Shown: positions 24,006 through 31,308 of the stretch, one piece after another
Layout of the letters: every line of letters begins with the position of its first letter
Numbering within the stretch: the first letter of the stretch is position 1
From: Intrasporangium flavum
Lineage (GTDB): Bacteria; Actinomycetota; Actinomycetes; Actinomycetales; Dermatophilaceae
Assembly: GCF_001956915.1 (NCBI RefSeq)
Contig: NZ_MLJO01000004.1
Span: 1 to 64,000 of the forward strand
Length of the DNA: 64,000 nt
Direction of reading: 5' to 3'
Notes under the pieces: generated by a model
Told to the model about the DNA's origin: nothing
Seen by the model: the letters and a program-made list of their open reading frames with translations, nothing else
Databases searched by the model: none
Position numbers and translations under genes: made by a program

Positions 24006-24644
24006 ATGAGGATGCCCTGGCGCCCGGCGCGTGACGGCCGGGCCCGCTGGCCGGTCGTGCTGCGCGACGCGTCGGCCGAGCCCGCCGTCCTACTGCGCCC
24101 GCTCGTGGCGGGCGACGAGCGGGAGTGGCAGTGGGTGCGCCGCGAGAACGCCGACCACGTCAAGCCCTGGGAGCCGACCCTGCCGCCCGGTGCCGACCCG
24201 CGGGCTCCCGTGTCGTTCCGCGACTTCGTCCGCGAGCTCGACGCCGAGGCGCGCGCCGACCGCGCGATGCCGTGGGCCATCGAGGTCGAGGGGCGCATCG
24301 TCGGGCAGGTCCACCTCTTCGGGATCGTCCGCGCGGCGCAGCAGTCGTGCGCCGCCGGCTACTGGGTCGCGCGCGGGGTGACGCGACGCGGCATCGCGAC
24401 GCGCGCGCTGGCCCTCGCCATCGATCACGCGCTGGGCCCGGCCGGCCTGCACCGCGTCGAGGTCAACATCCGCGTCGACAACGAGCGCTCGCTCGGGGTG
24501 GCGCGGCGGCTCGGGCTGCGCGACGAGGGCGTCCGGGAGCGCTACCTCCACATCGACGGCCGGTGGCGCGACCACCGCTCCTTCGCCGTGACGCGCGAGG
24601 AGCTCGAGGGCGGCACGCTGCTCGACCGTTCGTCACAGGTGTAA
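24006..24644 (+). CDS. RimJ/RimL-like GNAT N-acetyltransferase
   Basis: The 212-residue protein has the RimJ/RimL pattern: VLLRPLVAGDEREWQWVRRENADHVKPWEPT, IEVEGRIVGQVHLFGIVR, AAGYWVARGVTRRGIATRALALAIDHAL (acetyl-CoA loop) and HRVEVNIRVDNERSLGVARRLG. It probably acetylates the N-terminal residue of ribosomal or other proteins. The start at 24006 is preceded by an in-frame low-complexity stretch that I leave out. It follows mog by 72 bases in the same direction and matches the position of mycobacterial rimJ (Rv0995) after moeA1. Substrate is unknown. Confidence 0.85.
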   Translation: MRMPWRPARDGRARWPVVLRDASAEPAVLLRPLVAGDEREWQWVRRENADHVKPWEPTLPPGADPRAPVSFRDFVRELDAEARADRAMPWAIEVEGRIVGQVHLFGIVRAAQQSCAAGYWVARGVTRRGIATRALALAIDHALGPAGLHRVEVNIRVDNERSLGVARRLGLRDEGVRERYLHIDGRWRDHRSFAVTREELEGGTLLDRSSQV

Positions 24645-24701
24645 CACCAGCCTCTTGCGCGACACGCCACGAATGTGCAGGGCGTGCGTGCACGGCGCCC
24701 C

Positions 24702-24707
24702 TACCGT
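24702..24707 (+). promoter_or_regulatory. Leaderless -10 element (TACCGT) of sepX
   Basis: TACCGT ends 7 bases before the GTG at 24715. It suggests sepX has its own promoter in addition to readthrough from the upstream cluster. Confidence 0.5.
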
Positions 24708-24714
24708 GGGGTCC

Positions 24715-25839
24715 GTGCCAGTCAGCAGCCTCATCTTCGTCGTCATCGTGGCGATCTGGGCTGCCTACCTCGTGCAGCACTGGATGCGCCGCCGCGAGGA
24801 CGCCGCCGCCAACCGGTCGGTCGACGGGTTCTCCGAGGCGATGCGCGTCCTCGAGAAGCGCCCCGTCCTGCCGACCGCCGAGCCGCGCACCCCGCGCCCG
24901 CACTCCTACTCCGTGACCCCGGCGCGCACCGCCCGGCCGACCGTCGACGTCAAGCGGGCCGTGCCCGCCGGTCGGCGCCAGTCGCCGCTCGTGGCGCGTC
25001 GCACCGAGGAGCACCTCGAGGAGTTCCACGTCGAGCACGAGGTCGGCTACGACGCACGTCCTGACGCTCCGCGCGAGCAGGCCGAGCGGCCGGCCCGTCG
25101 AGTCTCCATGGCGCAGAGGCGGATTCGCGCCGTCGTGCTCCTGGCAGCCATGCTGTGGATCCCGGCGTCGATCGGCCTGGCCGTCACGGGGGTCCTCATG
25201 TGGATCTCCGTCCCGTTCGCGGTGCTCACGGTCGTCGCCGTGCTCGTGTGGCTGCGCACCGAGGCCCAGCACGACCGCATCCGCGCCGCGGCCGCGCGTC
25301 GGGTGCGCCGCGTCCGTGGCTCGCGTTCGCGCGTCGCCGACGAGCCGGTGCTGACGGCCGACGACACCCAGGTCATCCAGTCCACCGCGGGTGCCACGGC
25401 GTCCGCGGCCACGCCGGTGCGTGGCACGCGCACGCCGCTCGGCGTCGACCGCGTCGTCATCCCGGCCGTCGAGGCCGCCGCCCCCGAGTCGGTCGAGGCT
25501 CCGGTCGGCGACCGGGTCTTCGACGTCCAGGCCGCCGCCACGGGCGCCGTCCCGGTCGCGTCCGCGGGCGTCGCCGTCGCGGCCGGCGCCGAGGCCGGCG
25601 TCCACCCCACGACCGACGCCGGTGCCTCCGAGGGTCTCGAGGCCGCGCAGGAGCTGCCCCCGGGCAGCTGGAGCCCGGTGCCGGTGCCCAAGCCGACGTA
25701 CGCGCTCAAGGCCAAGGCCGAGCCGCGCTACACCGAGGGCGGCATCCCCGCCGACGTGTTCGACACGCCGGAGTTCGCCGACGAGGCCGAGGAGCTCGAC
25801 GACCGGGCCCTCTTCGCCCGTCGCGCCGCCTCGCAGTAA
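24715..25839 (+). CDS. sepX: Divisome membrane protein SepX/GlpR
   Basis: The 374-residue protein starts with a membrane segment right at the N-terminus (SSLIFVVIVAIWAAYLVQHWMRRRED) and the conserved block SVDGFSEAMRVLEKR. A long disordered cytoplasmic stretch, then two more membrane segments at about residues 139-183 (VLLAAMLWIPASIGLAVTG, FAVLTVVAVLVWL), and an Ala/Pro-rich tail follow. This is the arrangement of SepX in Streptomyces and GlpR in Corynebacterium, where the protein is a receptor for the MoeA-like Glp at the divisome. Its position after the MoeA-containing fusion supports this. It likely links FtsZ-ring assembly with Glp; membrane topology here is predicted from sequence. Confidence 0.88.
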   Translation: MPVSSLIFVVIVAIWAAYLVQHWMRRREDAAANRSVDGFSEAMRVLEKRPVLPTAEPRTPRPHSYSVTPARTARPTVDVKRAVPAGRRQSPLVARRTEEHLEEFHVEHEVGYDARPDAPREQAERPARRVSMAQRRIRAVVLLAAMLWIPASIGLAVTGVLMWISVPFAVLTVVAVLVWLRTEAQHDRIRAAAARRVRRVRGSRSRVADEPVLTADDTQVIQSTAGATASAATPVRGTRTPLGVDRVVIPAVEAAAPESVEAPVGDRVFDVQAAATGAVPVASAGVAVAAGAEAGVHPTTDAGASEGLEAAQELPPGSWSPVPVPKPTYALKAKAEPRYTEGGIPADVFDTPEFADEAEELDDRALFARRAASQ

Positions 25840-25956
25840 CGCGCCTCTCCCGCCCGGCCCCGGAGCGCTCCGCCTGCGCCCGACGCGACGCGTGACGCGT
25901 GAGGTTTCGTGCTCACTCGATGGGTGGGGTGCGGGGTGATGGGTCACGGTGGCCTG

Positions 25957-25984
25957 TTGGCAGTTGCCGCATGCCCGGCAATAT
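25957..25984 (+). promoter_or_regulatory. Promoter of the MarR gene
   Basis: TTGGCA (-35, 25957-25962) and CAATAT (-10, 25979-25984) are separated by 16 bases. The predicted transcription start lies in the MarR operator, so the transcript would have a leader of about ten bases. Confidence 0.45.
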
Positions 25985-26001
25985 GACAACTTGGTTGTCA
26001 T
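25983..26001. promoter_or_regulatory. MarR-type operator overlapping the start codon
   Basis: A perfect 8-bp inverted repeat ATGACAAC-TTG-GTTGTCAT overlaps the end of the -10 element and the A and T of the ATG at 26000. Its shape fits MarR dimers that repress their own promoter. Confidence 0.65.
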
Positions 26002-26497
26002 GAATCGGGTCGAGGCCGCCTACGCCGTCCTGCGTCACGTCCGGCCGTTGCACCAGTACTCGGCCCGCGCCGTCGCGGACCTGCTCGAGGGCACCGACCT
26101 CACCCTCCCGCTCCGGGCGATCCTCGTCCTGCTGCTCGAGGGTGGCCCGCAGACCGTGCCGGACCTCGGCCGCGAGCTGCTCGTGACGCGTCAGGGCATC
26201 CAGAAGGTCGTCGACGAGGGCGTGCGCCTCGGCCACCTCGAGCTGCGCGACAACCCGGCGCACGCCCGGTCGCGCCTCGTCGGGCTGACCGGGCACGGCC
26301 GCGCCACCCTCGCCGACCTGCAGCGCGCCGAGGGCGCCAACCTCGAGGCCGCCACCTCCGGCATCGACCCGGAGGACCTCGCGCGGTGCGCCGACGTGCT
26401 CGCCCGGCTCACCGACGGCGTCCGGCGCATCGCCGGTGCGGACGCCCACTGGCTGCACCCCGACGTCGCGGCCGCCGACCGCGCCCGCGACGACTGA
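26000..26497 (+). CDS. MarR family transcriptional regulator
   Basis: The 165-residue protein has the MarR winged helix: LPLRAILVLLLEGGPQTVPDLGRELLVTRQGIQKVVDEGVRLGHLELRDNPAHARSRLVGLT at about residues 33-96, with N- and C-terminal helices for dimerisation. It should bind the palindrome over its own start and respond to a small phenolic or lipophilic ligand. No ribosome-binding site is visible, in line with a near-leaderless transcript. An alpha/beta hydrolase gene follows after 82 bases with its own ribosome-binding site and may be its target, for example to degrade the inducer. The ligand is unknown. Confidence 0.88.
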   Translation: MNRVEAAYAVLRHVRPLHQYSARAVADLLEGTDLTLPLRAILVLLLEGGPQTVPDLGRELLVTRQGIQKVVDEGVRLGHLELRDNPAHARSRLVGLTGHGRATLADLQRAEGANLEAATSGIDPEDLARCADVLARLTDGVRRIAGADAHWLHPDVAAADRARDD

Positions 26498-26579
26498 CGC
26501 CGGTACACCGACCCGAGCCATCCGACCAGACCGTCCCACCCACCTGCTCGCACCACTGACAGCCCACAGGGAGTGACCC

Positions 26580-27395
26580 ATGCACCGCCTCGACCTCGAC
26601 CACGGCCACCTGACCTACACCGACACCGGCGAGGGCGAGCTCGTGCTGCTGCTCCACGGTGGCGGCGTCGACCACCGGATGTGGGACGACCAGGTCGGTG
26701 TCCTCGCTGCCGCCGGCCACCGCGTCGTCGTGCCCGACCTGCGCGGCCACGGCGAGGCCTCGACCCTCGACGTGCCGAGCCGGCACTGCGACGACGTCGC
26801 CGCGCTCGTGCGACAGCTCGACGCCGGGCCGGCCGTCCTCGTCGGCCTCTCCATGGGTGGCGGCGCCGCCACCGACACCGCTCTCGAGCACCCGGCCCTC
26901 GTGCGGGCCCTCGTCGTGAGCGGCACGGCCACGAGCGTCCCGACCTTCACCGACCCGTGGGTGCTCGGCATCCTGCAGGAGTGGCAGCGGGCGATCGCCG
27001 AGCGCGACGCCGCGGCCTACGTCGAGGCCAGCCTCGCCTTCTGCGCCGGCCCGACGCGCACCCTCGACGAGGTCACGGGCGACACCGTGCAGCGGTGCCG
27101 GCAGATGCTGACCGACACGCTGAGCCGTCACGCGAGCCCCGACGCCGTCATGCCCGAGCCGGTGCGCGACGCCGAGGCCCGGCTCGGTGAGATCACCGTC
27201 CCGGTCCTCGCGCTGTGCGGCGGGCTCGACTCGCCCGACCACCGCGACATGGGCCGCCGGCTCGCCGCGGGCGTGCGCGACGGCCGGTACGCCGAGGTGC
27301 CGGGGACCGCCCACTACCCGAACCTCGAACGCCCCGACCTGTGGGACGCCGCCGTGCAGGACTTCCTGACGGCGTCGCTGGCCGCGACGCGCTGA
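26580..27395 (+). CDS. Alpha/beta-fold hydrolase
   Basis: The 271-residue enzyme has the fold's oxyanion-hole sequence LLLHGGGVDHRMWDDQ, the nucleophile elbow VGLSMGGGAA (Ser near residue 93), the late acid region ALCGGLDSPDHR and the catalytic His in PGTAHYPNLERP. It is cytoplasmic and could be an esterase, lactonase or epoxide hydrolase. GGGAG lies before the ATG. Its position just after the MarR gene suggests regulation by it. Specificity cannot be predicted. Confidence 0.85.
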   Translation: MHRLDLDHGHLTYTDTGEGELVLLLHGGGVDHRMWDDQVGVLAAAGHRVVVPDLRGHGEASTLDVPSRHCDDVAALVRQLDAGPAVLVGLSMGGGAATDTALEHPALVRALVVSGTATSVPTFTDPWVLGILQEWQRAIAERDAAAYVEASLAFCAGPTRTLDEVTGDTVQRCRQMLTDTLSRHASPDAVMPEPVRDAEARLGEITVPVLALCGGLDSPDHRDMGRRLAAGVRDGRYAEVPGTAHYPNLERPDLWDAAVQDFLTASLAATR

Positions 27396-27410
27396 GCCGA
27401 GGTTCGCGGC

Positions 27411-27434
27411 GGCCCGGTGCTCCGGCGCCGGGCC
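27411..27434. terminator. Bidirectional terminator between hydrolase and AI-2E genes
   Basis: GGCCCGGTGC and GCGCCGGGCC pair through a 4-base TCCG loop (10 bp with one wobble). It sits 15 bases past the plus-strand hydrolase stop and next to the minus-strand AI-2E gene end. Confidence 0.6.
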
Positions 27435-27435
27435 C

Positions 27436-28560
27436 TCAGGCCTGGGCTGGGGTGCTGCCCTCGTCGGCGGCGTGCTCGAGCTCCCCGTCGAGCTCGGCGC
27501 GCGACTCGCCCGAGAGCAGGTGCTTGCCGACCGCGTTCGAGACCGCCGCGAACGGCACGGCCACGAGGGCGCCGACGATGCCGGCGATGATCGACCCGCA
27601 CGCGATGGCCAGGATGACCGCGAGCGGGTGGACGCTGACGGCCTTGCCGAGCAGGAACGGCTGGAGCACGTGCGACTCGAGCTGCTGCACGCCGATGACG
27701 ACCGCCAGCATGATGATCGCGACCGCCGGCCCGTGCGCCACGAGGGCGAGCAGCACCGCGACCGCGCCCGACAGCAGCGCGCCGACGATGGGGATGAAGG
27801 CCAGCAGGAACACGAGGATGCCGATGGCGAAGGCGAAGGGCACCTTGAGGATCGCCGCACCGACCGAGATGCCGATGGCGTCGACGAGGGCCACGATCAT
27901 CGTGGCGCGCACGAACGCCGACAGCTGGCCCCAGGCGACGATGCCGGAGGAGTTGACGCGGTCGCGAGCCGCGTGCGGGAACAGCCGCACGATCCAGCCC
28001 CAGATGCGCGGCCCCTCATAGAGGAAGAAGAAGAGCGAGAAGAGCGCGATGAACAGACCCGCGATGAAGTGCGTCGCGGTGAGCCCGACCGCCGCGGCGG
28101 TGTCGCCGAGGTTGCCCGACTGGCTGACCTTCTCGCGGACCGTGTCGAAGTACTCGTCGAACTGGGCGTCGGTGATGTTGAACGTCGTGCGCACCCAGTC
28201 GCGGATCTGGCCCATGCCGGTGGCGACCTGCTTGGTCAGGTCGGAGAACCCGGCCGTGAACTGCGTGCCGACGAGGGTGAACAGCCCGCCGATGACGATG
28301 ATGGTGCCGAAGACCGTGATGCCGGCCGAGGCACCCGTGGGCAGCTTCCGGTGCAGGCGCGCGGCCAGCGGGTGCAGCAGGGCCGTGAGGAGCACCGCGA
28401 TCGCGACGGGCACGACGACCTCGGACACACCACGCAGCACCATCGCGAGGGCGTAGAGGGCGACGCCGATGAGCAGCAGCCGCCACGACCACTCGCTGGC
28501 GGCCTTGACGCCGGCAGGGACGGCGGAGGGGGAGGCGTCGGCACGTACGTTGTCGGTCAC
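27436..28560 (-). CDS. AI-2E family transporter (PerM-like)
   Basis: The 374-residue membrane protein fits the AI-2E/TqsA family: about seven to eight membrane segments, starting WRLLLIGVALYALAMVLRGVSEVVVPVAIAVLLTALLHPLA. A central hydrophilic amphipathic region covers about residues 100-170, and the C-terminal group includes LVFLLAFIPIVGALLSGAVAVLLAL. Members export quorum-signal-like molecules or act as Na+/H+ antiporters; the substrate here is unknown. I start at the GTG at 28560 because a TACGGT -10 lies exactly 6 bases upstream. A GTG two codons earlier would leave no spacing. Confidence 0.85.
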   Translation of the reverse strand: MTDNVRADASPSAVPAGVKAASEWSWRLLLIGVALYALAMVLRGVSEVVVPVAIAVLLTALLHPLAARLHRKLPTGASAGITVFGTIIVIGGLFTLVGTQFTAGFSDLTKQVATGMGQIRDWVRTTFNITDAQFDEYFDTVREKVSQSGNLGDTAAAVGLTATHFIAGLFIALFSLFFFLYEGPRIWGWIVRLFPHAARDRVNSSGIVAWGQLSAFVRATMIVALVDAIGISVGAAILKVPFAFAIGILVFLLAFIPIVGALLSGAVAVLLALVAHGPAVAIIMLAVVIGVQQLESHVLQPFLLGKAVSVHPLAVILAIACGSIIAGIVGALVAVPFAAVSNAVGKHLLSGESRAELDGELEHAADEGSTPAQA

Positions 28561-28566
28561 GTGCAC

Positions 28567-28572
28567 ACCGTA
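28567..28572 (-). promoter_or_regulatory. Leaderless -10 element (TACGGT)
   Basis: TACGGT ends 6 bases before the GTG at 28560 on the minus strand and selects that start over the one at 28566. Confidence 0.5.
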
Positions 28573-28609
28573 TGCTGCCGCGCCGCACCAGCGGTGGATG
28601 ACCGCTCCG

Positions 28610-29200
28610 TCAGCGGCGCAGGTCCCGCACGACGGTCGTCTCGCCGGAGTGGTGGGTGACCGTCACGTCGCCGAAGGTGAGGTAGGTCGTGGACCGCTCG
28701 CCGGGGGCCCGGTAGAACGAGCTCGTCGTGGCGAGGGCGATGCCGAGCAGGGCCAGGCAGTCGCCGTCCTCGGCGGCGAGGTGCAGGTGCTCGGTGCGCA
28801 GCAGGTCGTGACCGTGCTCGATGCCGTAGTCGAGCAGCCGGAGCGAGTCGGCCTTGACGGCCGGCAGCACGCTGTCGTTGGCCCAGCTCCACAGCCACGT
28901 GCCCGGGCGGTGGGCGTAGCTGCCGAGCAGCTGGAACGGCGCCGTCGCGACCCGGTCGGGCCAGGTGAAGGTGATGAGGCCGGTCTCCTGGTCGAGGTCG
29001 TAGCGGTCGGCCGAGCCGAGGCCCCACCCGAGGTTCGCGGTGGTGGCGCGCTGCGCGAGGTCGTTGCCGTGGTTGAGCAGCTCGTTGAGCTCGCCCTCGA
29101 GGGCGGCCGTGACGGCCGGGTCGGTCTCGTGGGGTGCGGTGCCGGCCTCGGGCTCGGGCTCGGGCTCGCGGCGGCGGCTTAGCCATGACATGTGCGGCAT
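28610..29200 (-). CDS. DUF6882-like domain protein
   Basis: The 196-residue protein resembles the DUF6882 family, which has a conserved Trp-rich core. TWLWSWANDSVLPAVKADSLRLLDYG (about residues 100-125) and a preceding LLGSYAHRPG match that pattern. The N-terminus is acidic and Pro/Glu-rich; no signal is present. Function of the family is unknown. Two ATG codons (29200 and 29191) are possible starts. The gene is divergent from the NAD(P)-binding gene at 29244, with 43 bases between the starts. Confidence 0.7.
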   Translation of the reverse strand: MPHMSWLSRRREPEPEPEAGTAPHETDPAVTAALEGELNELLNHGNDLAQRATTANLGWGLGSADRYDLDQETGLITFTWPDRVATAPFQLLGSYAHRPGTWLWSWANDSVLPAVKADSLRLLDYGIEHGHDLLRTEHLHLAAEDGDCLALLGIALATTSSFYRAPGERSTTYLTFGDVTVTHHSGETTVVRDLRR

Positions 29201-29231
29201 CCTGCCAGCCGCCGGCCCGTGCCGGGGCGCC

Positions 29232-29237
29232 TACGCT
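29232..29237 (+). promoter_or_regulatory. Leaderless -10 element (TACGCT)
   Basis: TACGCT ends 6 bases before the ATG at 29244. The GGAGG next to the ATG is too close to serve as a ribosome-binding site, so leaderless expression is favoured. Confidence 0.5.
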
Positions 29238-29243
29238 CGGAGG

Positions 29244-30110
29244 ATGACCGATGCCGCGCCTGCCGACCTGCCGACGCTCGCCGTGACCGGGGCCACCGGG
29301 TGGCTCGGCGGCCTCGTGGCGCGCGACCTCGCCGGCCGTGGCGTCGCCCAGCGACTCCTCGTCCGCGACGCGTCGCGGGCCCCCGACCTGCCCGGCACCG
29401 TCGTGCGCGAGTGCACGTACGCCGACGGCGACGCCGCCCGGGCGGCCCTCGACGGCGTCGACACCCTGTTCATGGTCTCGGCCGCCGAGAACGCCGACCG
29501 GCTCGCCGAGCACCGGGCCTTCGTCGACGTGGCGGTCGCGGCCGGCGTCGGGCACGTCGTGTACGTCTCCTTCTTCGGGGCGGCACCCGATGCCACCTTC
29601 ACCCTGGCGCGCGACCACGCCGCCACCGAGACGTACCTGCGCGAGTCGGGCCTGGCGTGGACCTTCCTGCGAGACAACCTCTACCTCGAGTTCGTGCCGC
29701 ACATGGCCGGCGAGGACGGCGTCATCCGCGGGCCCGCCGGCGACGGCCGGGCGGCGGTCGTCGCGCACGAGGACATCGCCCGGTCGGCGGTCGCCGTGCT
29801 CCTCGACCCCGCGGCGCACGCGGGCGAGACGTACAGCCTCACCGGCCCGGAGGCACTAACGCTCACCGAGGCGGCCCGCACCTTCAGCGAGGTCACCGGG
29901 CGGCGGGTGAGCTTTCACGACGAGACGGTCGAGGAGGCCTACGCCTCTCGCGAGGTGTACGGCGCCCCGCCGTGGCAGGTCGACGCGTGGGTGTCGACGT
30001 ACACGGCGATCCGGGCCGGCGAGCTCGACGGGGCCACCGACGACGTCGAGCGGCTGACCGGGCGTCGGCCGGTGTCTCTGCGGGAGTACCTGGAGCGCGA
30101 GAAGCACTGA
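29244..30110 (+). CDS. NmrA-like NAD(P)-binding oxidoreductase
   Basis: The 288-residue protein starts with the Rossmann loop AVTGATGWLGGLVARDLAGRGV (about residues 12-33). It continues with a YADGDAARAALDGVDTLFMVSA segment and HVVYVSFFGAAPDATF, typical of the NmrA/SDR atypical group (quinone reductase 2-like). The region ETYSLTGPEALTLTEAARTFSEVTGR matches the C-terminal substrate domain. It probably reduces a quinone or senses NADP(H). It is divergent from the DUF6882-like gene. Cofactor and substrate are predicted from the motifs alone. Confidence 0.85.
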   Translation: MTDAAPADLPTLAVTGATGWLGGLVARDLAGRGVAQRLLVRDASRAPDLPGTVVRECTYADGDAARAALDGVDTLFMVSAAENADRLAEHRAFVDVAVAAGVGHVVYVSFFGAAPDATFTLARDHAATETYLRESGLAWTFLRDNLYLEFVPHMAGEDGVIRGPAGDGRAAVVAHEDIARSAVAVLLDPAAHAGETYSLTGPEALTLTEAARTFSEVTGRRVSFHDETVEEAYASREVYGAPPWQVDAWVSTYTAIRAGELDGATDDVERLTGRRPVSLREYLEREKH

Positions 30111-30147
30111 GCCACCAGCGTTCCCGGCGGTCCGGGGCTGGTTCGGC

Positions 30148-31308
30148 TCAGGCGTCCCGGCCGACGAGCTCGGCGGTCTGCCGGGCGATCGCGAGCTCCT
30201 CGTTGGTGGGCACGACGGCGACGACGACCGGCGAACCGTCGGGCGAGATGACGCGAGCCTGCCTCGACCGGGCGCCGTTGCGGGCCCGGTCGACCGCGAT
30301 GCCGAGCCCCTCGAGGCCCTCGGTGACCGCGGCGCGCAGGGCGACGCTGTTCTCGCCGATGCCGGCGGTGAAGACGAGGACGTCGATGCCGCCGAGGATC
30401 GCCAGGTAGGCGCCGATGTAGTGCCTGAGGCGGTGGACGACGACGTCGAAGGCGAGCCGGGCGTCGGCGTCGCCGGCGGCCAGACGGTCCTCGAGCTCGC
30501 GGAAGTCGTTGACGCCGCTGAGGCCCAGCACCCCGGACCTCTTGTTGAGCAGGGTGTCGACCTCCTCGAGCGTCAGCCCGGCCTCGCGGCCGAGGTAGGC
30601 GTGCAGGCCGGGGTCGACGTCGCCGGAGCGGGTCCCCATGACGAGCCCCTGCAACGGGGTCAGGCCCATCGACGTGTCGACCGCGACGCCGCCGCGCACC
30701 GCCGAGGCTGAGCAGCCGTTGCCGAGGTGCAGGACCACCTGGCGCAGCTCGCCGACGGGGCGGTCGAGCAGGTCGGCCGCGGCCTGCGAGACCCACTGGT
30801 GCGACGTGCCGTGGAAGCCGTAGCGGCGGATCGAGTGCCGCTCCGCGAGGTCGGCGGGCACGGCGTATGTCGACGCCTCGGGCGGCAGCGAGGAGAAGAA
30901 GGCCGTGTCGAAGACGGCGACGTGCGGCACGTCGAAGTGCTCACGAGCCGCTTCGATGCACGTGACGGCCGCCGGGTTGTGCAGCGGCGCAAGGGCGCTC
31001 AGCTCGCGCACCCGGTCCAGGACGGCGTCGTCGATGACGACCGGCTCGGAGAAGCCCGGGCCGCCGTGGACCACCCGGTGCCCGACGGCGCGCAGCCGCA
31101 CGGCTGCCAGGTCGACCCCGTCGGCGCGGAGGTCCGTAGCCATCTGCTCGAGCGCCGCAGCGTGGTCGGCGACGCCGCTGCCCGCCTCGCCGATGCGCTC
31201 GACCGTGCCACCCGCCTGCTTCTCACCGGTCTCGGGCACGACGAGCTGGTACTTCAGCGACGACGACCCGGCGTTGAGCACGAGCACGGGTTGGGTGGCG
31301 TCGGTCAT
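30148..31308 (-). CDS. ackA: Acetate kinase AckA
   Basis: The 386-residue enzyme interconverts acetate and acetyl phosphate with ATP. The N-terminal phosphate loop VLVLNAGSSSLKYQLV, GHRVVHGGPGFSEPVVI, RRYGFHGTSHQWV, HLGNGCSASAV and DTSMGLTPLQGLVMGTRSGDVDPG are all present. It is cytoplasmic and works as a dimer. The ATG overlaps the pta stop (ATGA, 31305-31308), so the genes form one operon with pta first. The pair balances acetyl-CoA, acetyl phosphate and acetate in overflow metabolism. Confidence 0.97.
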   Translation of the reverse strand: MTDATQPVLVLNAGSSSLKYQLVVPETGEKQAGGTVERIGEAGSGVADHAAALEQMATDLRADGVDLAAVRLRAVGHRVVHGGPGFSEPVVIDDAVLDRVRELSALAPLHNPAAVTCIEAAREHFDVPHVAVFDTAFFSSLPPEASTYAVPADLAERHSIRRYGFHGTSHQWVSQAAADLLDRPVGELRQVVLHLGNGCSASAVRGGVAVDTSMGLTPLQGLVMGTRSGDVDPGLHAYLGREAGLTLEEVDTLLNKRSGVLGLSGVNDFRELEDRLAAGDADARLAFDVVVHRLRHYIGAYLAILGGIDVLVFTAGIGENSVALRAAVTEGLEGLGIAVDRARNGARSRQARVISPDGSPVVVAVVPTNEELAIARQTAELVGRDA

